A stretch of DNA of 64,000 nt from Duganella sp. Leaf126. Its GTDB lineage: Bacteria; Pseudomonadota; Gammaproteobacteria; Burkholderiales; Burkholderiaceae_D. The notes under the pieces are model-generated. The model was not told the DNA's origin. It worked only from the letters and a program-made list of their open reading frames with translations, and ran no database searches. Positions 16,392 through 24,252 of the stretch are shown piece after piece. The stretch is taken from positions 215,525-279,524 of the forward strand of contig NZ_LMNW01000033.1 of NCBI RefSeq assembly GCF_001423125.1, read 5' to 3'. Within the stretch, counting starts at the first letter, position 1. The number at the start of each line of letters is the position of its first letter. The translations under genes were made by a program, and so were the position numbers.

Positions 16392-17903
16392 TCAGCGGAT
16401 CACCCGGCGCCAGTCCTGCTCGAACTCGTGCACCAGCGACTGGGTGTTGAGACGATTGGGCGCCATCGGCAGCGCCTGCATATCGGGCGGGAAGATGAAC
16501 ATCTCGCGCGTGGTCTCCGCGTTCAGGTAACGCATCGGCAGCCGGTAGCGGGTGGGCGGCGTGAAGTCGGCCTGCGGGCTGGCCAGCACAAAGCCCCATT
16601 CGCCGAACGAGGGCACGTAGGCATGGTAGGGCCAGGTTTTCAGGCCCACCTCGCGCAGCGTGGCATCGATGGTCCAGTAGGCGTGCGGTGCGAAGAACGG
16701 CGACGTCGACTGCACCGTCATCAGGCCGTTGGCGGCCAGGTGCTTTTTCACCATGCCGTAGAACGGCACCGAGTACAGCTTGCCGAGCGCAAAACTGGAC
16801 GGATCGGGGAAGTCGATGATCACCGCGTCGAACAGGTCGTCGTTGTGCTGCAGCCAGATCGCGGCGTCGGCATTGACCACGGTAACGCGCTTGTCGGTGA
16901 GCGCGCCGTGATTGAGCCTGACCAGTTCCGGGCGGCTGGCAAAGGCGCCCGTCATGGCCGGATCGAGATCGACCAGCGTCACGTGTTCGATATGTTTGTA
17001 GCGCAGGATCTCGCGCAGCGCCAGGCCGTCGCCGCCGCCCAGCACCAGCACCCGCCGCGCCCATGGCAGCGGTTCGAGCACCGGGTGCACCAGCGCCTCG
17101 TGGTAGCGGTATTCGTCGCGCGACGAGAACTGCAGGTTGCCGTTGATGTAGAGCCGCAGGTCGTCCTTCCAGCGCGTGACCACCAGGCGCTGGTACGGCG
17201 TGCTGGTGGCAAACACGATCTCGTCGCCGAACAGGCCATGCTCGCCCCAGTACGTGAGGCGGTCGGCCGAGATGAAGCCGCACACGAGCAGGAACAGCAC
17301 GGCGCAGGCGCGCAGCATGCGGCCGGTCACGTTGACCAGCTCCGTGCGGAACACGCGGATGGTCCACAGGGCCACGCCCACATTGAGCATGCCGAACACG
17401 AAACCGCTGCGCACCAGTCCCAGCTTGGGCGCCATCACCAGCGGGAACAGCAATGACACGGCCAGCGCGCCCAGGTAGTCGAACGTGAGCACGCGGCTGA
17501 CCAGCTCACTGAAATCGGTCTTGCGCGCGTTCAGTGCCCGCATTACCAGCGGCACTTCCATGCCGACAAAGGCGCCGACCAAAAATACCATCGTGTAGAG
17601 CATGGCGCGAAACGGCGCGGCGGTCCACGAAAACGTCAGGAACAGCAGCGCCGCCGAGATGCCGCCCACCAGGCCCACGGCCAGTTCGATGTCGACGAAA
17701 CGCGCCATCACGTGCTCGTCGCGCACATACTTGGAAAAATGCGCGCCCACGCCCATGGCAAACAGGTAGCAGCCGATGATGGTGGAAAATTGCAGCACCG
17801 AGTCGCCGAGCAGGTAGCTGGCCAGGGCGCCGGCAATCAGTTCGTACGCCAGGCCGCAGGACGCGACCACGAACACGGACAGGATCAGGATTTTTTTGTT
17901 CAT
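16392..17903 (-). CDS. Membrane-anchored spermidine synthase-like aminopropyltransferase
   Basis: A 503-residue two-part protein. Residues 1 to about 215 form roughly seven transmembrane helices (starting ILILSVFVVASCGLAYELIAGAL). The rest is an aminopropyltransferase domain with LYINGNLQFSSRDEYRYHEALVHP, the decarboxylated-SAM loop VLVLGGGDGLALREILRY, and the catalytic-Asp segment DAVIIDFPDPSSFALGKLYS. Polyamine synthases of this type transfer aminopropyl groups to putrescine or a related amine. The membrane part distinguishes it from soluble SpeE. It is divergent from the DUF350-SPFH-DUF4178-speD operon, whose last gene would supply its cosubstrate. Confidence 0.85.
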   Translation of the reverse strand: MNKKILILSVFVVASCGLAYELIAGALASYLLGDSVLQFSTIIGCYLFAMGVGAHFSKYVRDEHVMARFVDIELAVGLVGGISAALLFLTFSWTAAPFRAMLYTMVFLVGAFVGMEVPLVMRALNARKTDFSELVSRVLTFDYLGALAVSLLFPLVMAPKLGLVRSGFVFGMLNVGVALWTIRVFRTELVNVTGRMLRACAVLFLLVCGFISADRLTYWGEHGLFGDEIVFATSTPYQRLVVTRWKDDLRLYINGNLQFSSRDEYRYHEALVHPVLEPLPWARRVLVLGGGDGLALREILRYKHIEHVTLVDLDPAMTGAFASRPELVRLNHGALTDKRVTVVNADAAIWLQHNDDLFDAVIIDFPDPSSFALGKLYSVPFYGMVKKHLAANGLMTVQSTSPFFAPHAYWTIDATLREVGLKTWPYHAYVPSFGEWGFVLASPQADFTPPTRYRLPMRYLNAETTREMFIFPPDMQALPMAPNRLNTQSLVHEFEQDWRRVIR

Positions 17904-17940
17904 TACGCTTGTCGGGACGGTTTTGCACTACCATGCTGCG

Positions 17941-17976
17941 GCATTAATAAGTTAGCATTGGTAAGTTAGCATTAAG
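17941..17976. promoter_or_regulatory. 14-bp tandem repeats between the divergent polyamine-cluster operons
   Basis: Units GCATTAATAAGTTA (17941-17954), GCATTGGTAAGTTA (17955-17968) and a partial GCATTAAG (17969-17976) follow each other directly in the 107-bp divergent spacer. Direct repeats at this place are a plausible regulator site for both operons. The repeats are seen; the binding role is inferred. Confidence 0.45.
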
Positions 17977-18010
17977 AATTCGCCATCACTTTACCCTGCG
18001 GGAGGGCGCC

Positions 18011-18397
18011 GTGCCAGCTATCCTCAATTATCTGATCCATCTTTTGCTGGCAGCGCTGCTGCTGGCCGTGTTTTTTGTCGCCTACACGCGCATGACACCG
18101 TACGACGAGGTGCTGCTGATCCGCCAGGGCAACGGCGCAGCGGCGCTGTCGCTGGGCGGCGCGCTGATCGGCTTTTCGATCACGGTCGGTTCGGCGCTGA
18201 TGCACACCCTCGGCTACCAGCAGTTCTTTGCCTGGGCCTTCGGCGCGATGGTGGTGCAGATGCTCGCGTATGCGATCACCACCCGCGTGCTGAACATGGC
18301 CAAGGACCAGATCGAGGGCAACAACACCGCGTTCGGCGGCCTGCTGGGCGCCATCGCCGTGTCCATCGGCGTCATCAACGGCGCCTGCATTTCCTGA
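18011..18397 (+). CDS. DUF350 family membrane protein (YjfL-like)
   Basis: A 128-residue protein with about four transmembrane helices and the DUF350 pattern of small polar residues inside helices (GGALIGFSITVGSAL, AFGAMVVQMLAYAITTRVL). The start is a GTG at 18011 with a GGGAGGG site 4-5 bases upstream; no better ATG exists. DUF350 proteins have no proven activity; E. coli YjfL is encoded beside the PspA-like YjfJ and an ATP-grasp enzyme, a membrane-stress context. It is the first gene of a five-gene operon ending in speD. Confidence 0.82.
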   Translation: MPAILNYLIHLLLAALLLAVFFVAYTRMTPYDEVLLIRQGNGAAALSLGGALIGFSITVGSALMHTLGYQQFFAWAFGAMVVQMLAYAITTRVLNMAKDQIEGNNTAFGGLLGAIAVSIGVINGACIS

Positions 18398-18436
18398 TAT
18401 TTTCTGACATTTCCCGACATTTCACGGAGGTCCGCC

Positions 18437-19501
18437 ATGGGCATCGGCAGCTTTATCAAGAAGCAGTTTATCGACGTATTGCAGTGGAACGAGGACGTGG
18501 ACGGCGTGCTGGCCTGGCGCTACCCGATGCAGGACCAGGAGATCCAGAACGGCGGCGTGCTGGTCGTGCGCGAGTCGCAGATGGCAGTATTCGTCAACGA
18601 GGGCCAGATCGCCGACGTGTTCGGCCCGGGCACCCACAAGCTCACCACGCAAACGCTGCCGCTGCTGACCAACCTGCTGAACTGGGACAAGCTGTTCGAC
18701 TCCCCGTTCAAATCGGACGTGTATTTCTTCAGCACCCGCGTGCAGACCGGCCGCAAATGGGGCACGCCGCAGCCGATCACGATCCGTGACAAGGACTTCG
18801 ACATGATCCGCGTGCGCGCCTTCGGCATGTACGCGTACCGCGTCAGCGATCCGCGCCAGTTCTTCCGGGAGATCAGCGGCACGCGCGAGACTTACACGCG
18901 CGAACAGGTCGAGGAACAGCTGCGCGGCATCCTGATGGCCACCATGGCCAGTTCGCTGGGCAGCGCCAACGTCCCCTTCCTCGACATGGCCGCCAACCAG
19001 GCGCTGATGGCCCAGCAGGTCAAGGGCGACCTGCGCGAAGCATTCGGCCGTTACGGCATCGGCCTCGATGAGTTCAATGTCGCCAGCGTCAGCCTGCCGG
19101 AAGAATTGCAGGCCGCGCTCGACGAGCGCATCTCGGCCGGCATGAAAGGCAGCCTGTCGGCCGACAAGATGACCGGCTTCACGCGCTACCAGACCGCCAC
19201 CGCAATTCCGCTCGCTGCGCAAAACGAAGGCGGTGTAGCCGGCATCGGCGCCGGCCTGGGCGTCGGCATGACGGTGGGCCAGGCCATGGGCGCATCGCTG
19301 GCGCCCGGCGCTGGCACGGACGCCACTGCGGCGGCACCGGCTGCGTCATCGGCTGCGGCACCGGCACCGGCGCCGGCTGCGGCCGACACTGGCATCGAAG
19401 CACGGCTGCAGCAGCTCAAAGGCTTGCTCGACAAGGGCCTGATCTCGGCGGCCGACTATGACAGCAGCAAGGCCGAGCTGCTGAAAAAACTGATCGGCTG
19501 A
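18437..19501 (+). CDS. SPFH-domain protein with C-terminal SHOCT domain
   Basis: A 354-residue protein. Residues 1 to about 240 form an SPFH/band-7 'virion core protein' domain (VLVVRESQMAVFVNEGQIADVFGPGTH), with no transmembrane helix. An Ala/Gly/Pro linker (about 250-320) leads to a SHOCT-like C-terminal helix pair GIEARLQQLKGLLDKGLISAADYDSSKAELLKKL. SPFH proteins form membrane-associated rings or scaffolds, and SHOCT domains mediate oligomerisation. The start has a strong GGAGG site. The gap to the next gene is 14 bases. Its function in this cluster is unknown; a scaffold for the DUF350/DUF4178 partners is a guess. Confidence 0.85.
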   Translation: MGIGSFIKKQFIDVLQWNEDVDGVLAWRYPMQDQEIQNGGVLVVRESQMAVFVNEGQIADVFGPGTHKLTTQTLPLLTNLLNWDKLFDSPFKSDVYFFSTRVQTGRKWGTPQPITIRDKDFDMIRVRAFGMYAYRVSDPRQFFREISGTRETYTREQVEEQLRGILMATMASSLGSANVPFLDMAANQALMAQQVKGDLREAFGRYGIGLDEFNVASVSLPEELQAALDERISAGMKGSLSADKMTGFTRYQTATAIPLAAQNEGGVAGIGAGLGVGMTVGQAMGASLAPGAGTDATAAAPAASSAAAPAPAPAAADTGIEARLQQLKGLLDKGLISAADYDSSKAELLKKLIG

Positions 19502-19515
19502 TCACCCGGAACCCC

Positions 19516-20991
19516 ATGCAAATCGTTTCCTGTCCCAGCTGCGGCGCGGAAGTCGCCTTCCGCTCGCACGCCTCGGTCATGGCCGTGTGCGAATACTGCG
19601 CCACCACCGTGCTCAAAGACGCCGACACCGTCAAGGACTTCGGCAAGATGTCGGCCGTGCTGGAGGATTACTCGCCGATCCAGATCGGCACCACCGGCGT
19701 GCTGGCCGGCCGCCAGTTCACCGTCATCGGCCGCATCCAGCTGCGCTATGCGGCCGGCCTCTGGAACGAGTGGTATCTGCTGTTCGACGACCGCGCCACC
19801 GCCTGGCTCGGCGACTCGTCCGGCCTGTACACGATCACGGCCGAGTTCAAGGGCGGCGCCGCGCTGCCGGCCTTCGACCGGCTCAAGCCCGGCAACAATT
19901 ACACGATCAACGGCGCGCCCTACACCGCTGCCGAAATCCGCGTGGCCGACTGCGTCGGCGGCCAGGGCGAACTGCCGTTTCTCGTCGGCGACGGCTACCA
20001 GGCCAAGGTGGCCGATCTGCGCCGCGGTGCGGAATTCATCACGCTCGATTACTCCGACGCCGCACCGGTGGTGTACACCGGCACGGCCGTCACGCTGGCC
20101 AGCCTGCGGTGCCAGCTGCTGCGCGACGACGACACCATCCTGCGCGCGGCCGGCCGCTATCGCGGCACCCTGTCTGCCCTCGATTGCCCGTCGTGCGGCA
20201 GCGCCATCAAGTACCTGCCGGGCGCCAGCACCACGCTGGTGTGCGCGGCCTGCCAGGCGCAGATCGACGTTGCCAGCGCCAAGGCACAGGTCATCGCCGC
20301 CGGCGAACGGGTCGCCAGTGTGGCCACCACGATCGAGCTGGGCGCCACGGCAAAAATCAAGAAACAGGATGTCACCGTCATCGGCGCCATGCGCCGCGCC
20401 GACGACGATGGCGCCGAGTGGACCGAGTACCTGCTGTACGGTGCCAACGCCGGCTTCTCCTGGCTGGTGGAGACCGACGACGGCTGGTCCAGCGCCACCG
20501 TGCTGGCCGAGTGGCCGCAGGCGTACCAGCCGGGCGCCGATCACGTGATGATCGGCAATACACGCTATAACAGCCTGTATACCTACGGTGCGACCGTGAC
20601 CTGGGCCGCCGGCGCCTTCAACTGGCGCGTGGCAGTCGGCGACGTCACCGAGGTCGAGGAATACCAGGCCGGCCAGTACAGGCTGGCGCGCGAAACCACC
20701 GCGCACGAAATGACCTGGTCGCGCTCGCGATCGGTGGCGGGCGACCAGGTCAAAGCGTGGTTCGGCGCCCAGTTCCGCGGCGAGGTCAAGCCGGCCCGCT
20801 CTGCCACGGCTGCCCGGCCGCCCGCGGCCAGCCCGCGCTGCGACCTGGCCAACTACATCGTCGTCTTCATGCTGGTGATCAACGCGATACCGCTGCTGAT
20901 GGATTTTTCATCGACCTGGTATCTGAGCGCACTGGGCGTGCTGGCCATCTACCTGCCGGCCGACCACCTCGATAAGAACGACAAGTCATGA
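19516..20991 (+). CDS. DUF4178 protein with two zinc ribbons and C-terminal membrane helices
   Basis: A 491-residue protein. It begins with a CxxC...CxxC ribbon (CPSCGAEVAFRSHASVMAV, then CEYCATTV), followed by a DUF4178 domain (IGRIQLRYAAGLWNEWYLLFDD). The pair is repeated: a second ribbon CPSCGSAIKYL...CAACQAQI near residues 225-255 and a second DUF4178 domain (TVIGAMRRADDDGAEWTEYLL). Two hydrophobic helices close the protein (residues about 450-485). The duplicated ribbon-DUF4178 arrangement is visible directly. Function is unknown. It overlaps the next gene by 4 bases (ATGA), showing translational coupling. Confidence 0.85.
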   Translation: MQIVSCPSCGAEVAFRSHASVMAVCEYCATTVLKDADTVKDFGKMSAVLEDYSPIQIGTTGVLAGRQFTVIGRIQLRYAAGLWNEWYLLFDDRATAWLGDSSGLYTITAEFKGGAALPAFDRLKPGNNYTINGAPYTAAEIRVADCVGGQGELPFLVGDGYQAKVADLRRGAEFITLDYSDAAPVVYTGTAVTLASLRCQLLRDDDTILRAAGRYRGTLSALDCPSCGSAIKYLPGASTTLVCAACQAQIDVASAKAQVIAAGERVASVATTIELGATAKIKKQDVTVIGAMRRADDDGAEWTEYLLYGANAGFSWLVETDDGWSSATVLAEWPQAYQPGADHVMIGNTRYNSLYTYGATVTWAAGAFNWRVAVGDVTEVEEYQAGQYRLARETTAHEMTWSRSRSVAGDQVKAWFGAQFRGEVKPARSATAARPPAASPRCDLANYIVVFMLVINAIPLLMDFSSTWYLSALGVLAIYLPADHLDKNDKS

Positions 20992-21170
20992 TCAAATTCT
21001 TTTTATACGCGGTCCTCGTCACCGTGGTGACGTCGTACGCGTCGTGGACACGGGTCCTGGCGGACGACCGCGACAATGCCAACTACCACGGCAGCACCTG
21101 GAGCTCTTTCGGTGGCAGCAGTGGCGGCGGCAGCTACGGCAGCGGTTCCGGCGGTGGCGGCCACAAGTGA
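20988..21170 (+). CDS. Small exported Gly/Ser-rich protein
   Basis: A 60-residue protein with an N-terminal hydrophobic signal or anchor (MIKFFLYAVLVTVVTSYASW) and a tail dominated by Gly and Ser (SSFGGSSGGGSYGSGSGGGG) ending HK. The 4-base ATGA overlap with the DUF4178 gene and the 7-base gap to speD support it being real. No family is recognised; similar tails are found on small DUF4178-neighbour proteins, but the role is unknown. Confidence 0.7.
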   Translation: MIKFFLYAVLVTVVTSYASWTRVLADDRDNANYHGSTWSSFGGSSGGGSYGSGSGGGGHK

Positions 21171-21177
21171 AGCACAC

Positions 21178-21606
21178 ATGAAGCGCGATCCGATGCCGCT
21201 TGCCGCAGCCGGCGCAGCCCCCACCGACCACCGGCCGACCGGCAGCCACCTGCTGGCCGACCTCGGCGGGATCGCTGCAGACAAACTGTGCAGCTGCGAC
21301 ACACTCGACGTGCTGTTGCGCACCGCTGCCGGGGCCGCCGGTGCGCGCGTGCTGCACAGCCATTTCCACGGATTTGGCGACGGTCAGGGCGTGACCGGCG
21401 TGGTGCTGCTGGCCGAGTCGCATATCTCGATCCACACCTGGCCCGAATGCGGCTTTGCGGCCCTCGACATCTTCATGTGCGGCACCGCGCAGCCGCAGTT
21501 AGCGCTGGCTGTCGTGGTGCAGGCGCTGGCGCCGTCGTCGCACAGCGTGCAGGCGATCGAGCGGGCGCCCCCGGCCGGGCCGGGTGCTGCCTGCCGGCTG
21601 CCGTAG
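21178..21606 (+). CDS. speD: S-adenosylmethionine decarboxylase proenzyme
   Basis: A 142-residue class 1 AdoMet decarboxylase. The self-cleavage site is in ESHISIHTWPE, where the serine after H-I becomes the pyruvoyl group; the second key motif CGFAALDIFMCG and the early LLADLGGI are present. It makes decarboxylated SAM, the aminopropyl donor for spermidine synthase, and so feeds the divergent membrane-anchored synthase. The ATG at 21178 follows the Gly-rich gene by 7 bases; an ATG at 21190 is an alternative. The C-terminal tail after QAIERAPP is Pro/Ala-rich and likely disordered. Confidence 0.9.
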   Translation: MKRDPMPLAAAGAAPTDHRPTGSHLLADLGGIAADKLCSCDTLDVLLRTAAGAAGARVLHSHFHGFGDGQGVTGVVLLAESHISIHTWPECGFAALDIFMCGTAQPQLALAVVVQALAPSSHSVQAIERAPPAGPGAACRLP

Positions 21607-21784
21607 CAAGCGCCATGCCCGCGTGCGCGAACCGGCAAGCCGCGGTGTCGGCGGTTGCCAGGTCGTGACCGGGCGCCGTGCGCTACAGTAGCGAGCGCCA
21701 TGCCCGCGTGCGCGAGCCGGCAAGCCGCTGTATCGGCGGTTGCCAGGTCGTGACCGGGCGCCATGCACTACATTAGCGAGCGCA
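21605..21784. repeat. 85-bp tandem repeat downstream of speD
   Basis: Two copies start at 21605 and 21690 with about 90% identity and a partial third starts at 21775 (AGCGAGCGCA). Each unit contains ATGCCCGCGTGCGCGA and GGTTGCCAGGTCGTGACCGG. The first copy overlaps the speD stop codon by two bases. The period is not a multiple of three and no frame is conserved, so this is not coding. It could act as a transcript end or processing signal, or simply be a slippage product. Confidence 0.85.
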
Positions 21785-21932
21785 ACCATCGTCGTGAACC
21801 GTTCGATGACGTGCTGACCCGCTGCCTCGCCGTGCCGTGGAGCCGACCGCGCCGCCGCCCGCGCGACCAGCATGACCGGCGCAGTCAAAGCTGCCGGCCG
21901 CCACGGCGCCGAGGTCCGCTGCTGGGCAACGA
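21607..21932. other. Non-coding interval between speD and the GST gene
   Basis: The first half is the 85-bp tandem repeat. The rest (21785-21932) is GC-rich with no supported gene on either strand; the open frames that cross it are frame-shadows without codon bias or a start signal. I see no convincing U-tailed terminator. Confidence 0.6.
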
Positions 21933-22571
21933 TCAGCCCGGATCGGAAGCGGCCTGCTCGGCTTGCGCAGCGGCCAGGTCCTGGTCCTTGTGCCGGGCAG
22001 CTGCAATGGCGGGGTGGCCTTGCACGCGTGCCACGTAAGCGTCGATCTCGGGACGCTTGGGCAACAGGCCGCCCATCCAGCCCAGCGCCGTGCCCCACAG
22101 CACATCGAGCGCGGAAAACCGCTCGCCAAGCAGCCACGGCCCGCGCGCCAGTTGCGTCACCACGGTGTTGAACACGTCATCGAAATCGCCGTAGCCGTTG
22201 GTGGCCTTGTCGACCGGCGCGCGCTGCATCCAGCGGTCGACCAGCGCCGGCTCGAAACAGCTGCCATAGAATGCCATCCAGCGCAGGTAGGGGCCGCGCT
22301 GCGGATCGCCGAGCGGCGGCGCCAGTCCGGCGGCCGGGAACAGGTCGGCCAGATACAGATAAATCGCCACCTGCTCGGTCACCAGCACACCGTTATGCTC
22401 GATGGCAGGCACTTTGCCCATGGGGTTGATCGCCAGGTAGGCCGGCGCGCGGTTGTCGCCACGCTTCATGTTCATGACGTGTAATGCGTAAGGTGCTTGC
22501 AGCGCTTCGAGCAGTGCCAGCACGCCGGTCGACCGCGAATTGGGGCAATGATGCAACAGCAGTTGGTCCAT
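21933..22571 (-). CDS. Glutathione S-transferase family protein
   Basis: A 212-residue protein with an N-terminal thioredoxin-fold domain (MDQLLLHHCPNSRSTGVLALLEAL; the glutathione-binding NPMGKVPAIEHNGVLVTEQVAIYLYLADLF) and a C-terminal helical domain (FSALDVLWGTALGWM, with the N-capping S-x-x-D motif). It probably conjugates or isomerises small electrophiles in the cytosol; substrate unknown. It is divergent from the AraC-type gene with a 73-bp spacer, so that regulator may control it. Confidence 0.88.
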   Translation of the reverse strand: MDQLLLHHCPNSRSTGVLALLEALQAPYALHVMNMKRGDNRAPAYLAINPMGKVPAIEHNGVLVTEQVAIYLYLADLFPAAGLAPPLGDPQRGPYLRWMAFYGSCFEPALVDRWMQRAPVDKATNGYGDFDDVFNTVVTQLARGPWLLGERFSALDVLWGTALGWMGGLLPKRPEIDAYVARVQGHPAIAAARHKDQDLAAAQAEQAASDPG

Positions 22572-22644
22572 GATGATCTCCTGGTGAAAATCTGACGATA
22601 GCGGCTGCTAAGATGGCCGTCTTGGAAAAACACGCAAGGGCACC

Positions 22645-23481
22645 ATGACCACCACACCGCTGACGCTGCAAGACCGCTACAAGGGCGTGGTCCACCCGGC
22701 CGACGTGGGTCGCCTGTTCCGCCTCGAGCGCTACGCCGCGCCACCGGACCTGGCGCCGTACATCGAGTGGTACTGGATGGTGGCGTGGGAGTTGCCGCCG
22801 GGGCTGGTGCACGTGCAACGCACGCTGCCCTCGCCGTGCGTGCAGGTGGTGTTTGACCGCGGCCGCAGCGCAACGTTCGGTGTGATGACGGGCGCGTTCG
22901 AGTACACCTTGCGCGGCAAGGGCGCCGTGCTGGGCGCGCGCTTCCGGCCCGGCACATTCCGCGGCCTGTTGCAGCGCGCCGTGCAGACCATCACCAACCG
23001 GCAGCTGCCGGTGTCGGCCGTGTTCGGCGGCGACGATGCGCACGACGAATGCAGCGTGCTCGATGCGGCCGACGCCGGCGATGACGCGGCCATGGTCGCC
23101 GCAGCCAGCGCGATTTTCCGCCGCGCGCTGCCGGCAACGCCCGATCCCCGCGTGGCGACGGTCGCCAAGGCCATGGCACTGATCGGTGAGCATCGCGAGA
23201 TCACGCAGGTGGCGCACCTGGCAGCGTGCCTGGACCTGAGCGTGCGCGCCGTGCAGGCCCTGTTTCGCGAACACGTGGGCGCCACGCCGAAATGGGTGAT
23301 CCGCCGCAACCGCCTGCTCGACGCCGCCGACCGCCTCGGCAACGACGACGGCGCCAACATCGACCTGGCCACGCTGGCACAGGAACTCGGCTACTACGAC
23401 CAGGCGCACCTGACGACCGATTTTGAAGCGCTGGTGGGCAAGCCGCCGGCGCATTACAGGCGTGACTGCGCAAAGGAATAA
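22645..23481 (+). CDS. AraC family transcriptional regulator
   Basis: A 278-residue regulator. The N-terminal domain (about 1-150) resembles the cupin-like sensor found in AraC proteins, with APYIEWYWMVAWELPPG and GARFRPGTFRGLL. The C-terminal pair of helix-turn-helices contains LAACLDLSVRAVQALFREHVGATPKWVIRRNRLLDA and the signature end LAQELGYYDQAHLTTDFEALVGKPPAHYRR. The ligand is unknown. The divergent GST gene is the likely target by position. Confidence 0.88.
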   Translation: MTTTPLTLQDRYKGVVHPADVGRLFRLERYAAPPDLAPYIEWYWMVAWELPPGLVHVQRTLPSPCVQVVFDRGRSATFGVMTGAFEYTLRGKGAVLGARFRPGTFRGLLQRAVQTITNRQLPVSAVFGGDDAHDECSVLDAADAGDDAAMVAAASAIFRRALPATPDPRVATVAKAMALIGEHREITQVAHLAACLDLSVRAVQALFREHVGATPKWVIRRNRLLDAADRLGNDDGANIDLATLAQELGYYDQAHLTTDFEALVGKPPAHYRRDCAKE

Positions 23482-23500
23482 GATTTGGTTCCAGCGCGTT

Positions 23501-23531
23501 TGATGCAACTCAAATGAGTCTATACTTAAAA
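23501..23531 (+). promoter_or_regulatory. Promoter/operator of the toxin-antitoxin pair
   Basis: A TATACT box at 23521-23526 precedes the toxin ATG by 21 bases; an upstream TTGATG gives a short 15-bp spacer. A palindrome ACTCA-AA-TGAGT occupies 23508-23519 between the two boxes and its ACTCA half recurs just after the -10. This is a typical position for an antitoxin operator; the binding is inferred. Confidence 0.45.
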
Positions 23532-23547
23532 CTCATACGGTTGATCG

Positions 23548-23856
23548 ATGCGCACCGTGATCGAAACGCCGTTGTTTGAAAGTCTCTGGCCAAGCTATTG
23601 GAGTCCAGATGAGTACGCAGCTTTCATCACCTTCATCGCTTCCCATCCCCATGCCGGTGACGTGGTGCCGGGCACCAACGGCGTACGAAAAGTGCGGTGG
23701 AAGCGTCAGGGTATAGGAAAGTCGGGCGGCGTCAGGGTGATCTATTTCGCACGCAGCACCGCATTTGAAATCGTGTTGCTGACGTTGTATGCAAAAGCCA
23801 ACGTAACCAATCTCAGCAGCGCAACATTGAAGGAGATGCGTCGTGTCTATGACTAA
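23548..23856 (+). CDS. RelE/ParE-superfamily toxin (HigB-like)
   Basis: A 102-residue protein with the small basic RelE/ParE fold pattern: MRTVIETPLFESLWPSYWSPDE, then helix AAFITFIASHP, followed by strands with NGVRKVRWKRQGIGKSGGVRVIYFA and IVLLTLYAKANVTNLS. The sequence resembles HigB-2-type mRNA interferases that cut mRNA at ribosomes. It is encoded first and overlaps the antitoxin gene by 14 bases, the toxin-first order typical of higBA. Base composition is lower in GC than the neighbours, suggesting recent acquisition. Confidence 0.85.
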   Translation: MRTVIETPLFESLWPSYWSPDEYAAFITFIASHPHAGDVVPGTNGVRKVRWKRQGIGKSGGVRVIYFARSTAFEIVLLTLYAKANVTNLSSATLKEMRRVYD

Positions 23857-24172
23857 AAACTTACCGCTCGGAGATGAAGAACTCGCGCGATTCGAAGCGC
23901 GCCGCGATGTGCAAGCTGAGCTGGTGCAAGCGGGTCGGGAGATGAAGGCAGGCCTGGGCCGGGTGGTGTACTCGCCTCTGATTGCGGCACGCGAGAAAAC
24001 CGGGCTCACCGCTGAACAATTCGCCGGATTGTTAGGCATGCATGCCGACGAACTGGAACAACTGGAGCAGAGCCGCCATCCGCTCGGCGGTGCCGTGCGA
24101 ACACTGGTTGCCGTTGCGCTCAGTCATCCCGACGCGCTCGTTGCTGCAGCCAAAGAGGCGCAAGCCGCTTAA
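23843..24172 (+). CDS. HTH (Xre-type) antitoxin, HigA-like
   Basis: A 109-residue protein with a C-terminal helix-turn-helix (LIAAREKTGLTAEQFAGLLGMHADELEQLEQSRHP), partner of the overlapping toxin. Such antitoxins bind the toxin and repress the operon. The frame begins with a GTG at 23843 inside the toxin gene; the ATG at 23849 is an equally good start two codons on. The N-terminal half (about residues 1-45) is charged and probably forms the toxin-binding segment. Confidence 0.83.
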   Translation: MSMTKNLPLGDEELARFEARRDVQAELVQAGREMKAGLGRVVYSPLIAAREKTGLTAEQFAGLLGMHADELEQLEQSRHPLGGAVRTLVAVALSHPDALVAAAKEAQAA

Positions 24173-24193
24173 TCAGATCACGACCGGATAATA

Positions 24194-24219
24194 AAAAAGG
24201 CAGCCCAAGCTGCCTTTTT
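24194..24219. terminator. Bidirectional Rho-independent terminator
   Basis: The GGCAGC/GCTGCC stem with a CCAA loop is flanked by A5 on the left and T5 on the right, so it has a U-tract in both directions. It ends the toxin-antitoxin transcript on the plus strand and the ATP synthase operon on the minus strand. Confidence 0.9.
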
Positions 24220-24252
24220 GCTGTCCTGCTGATGCGTTGCTTGCGTCGATGC

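Noticed and set aside
21499..22137. A minus-strand frame through the 85-bp repeats, giving a repeating peptide
   Set aside because: The 85-bp period breaks frame between copies and the frame overlaps speD and the GST gene; it has no ribosome site.
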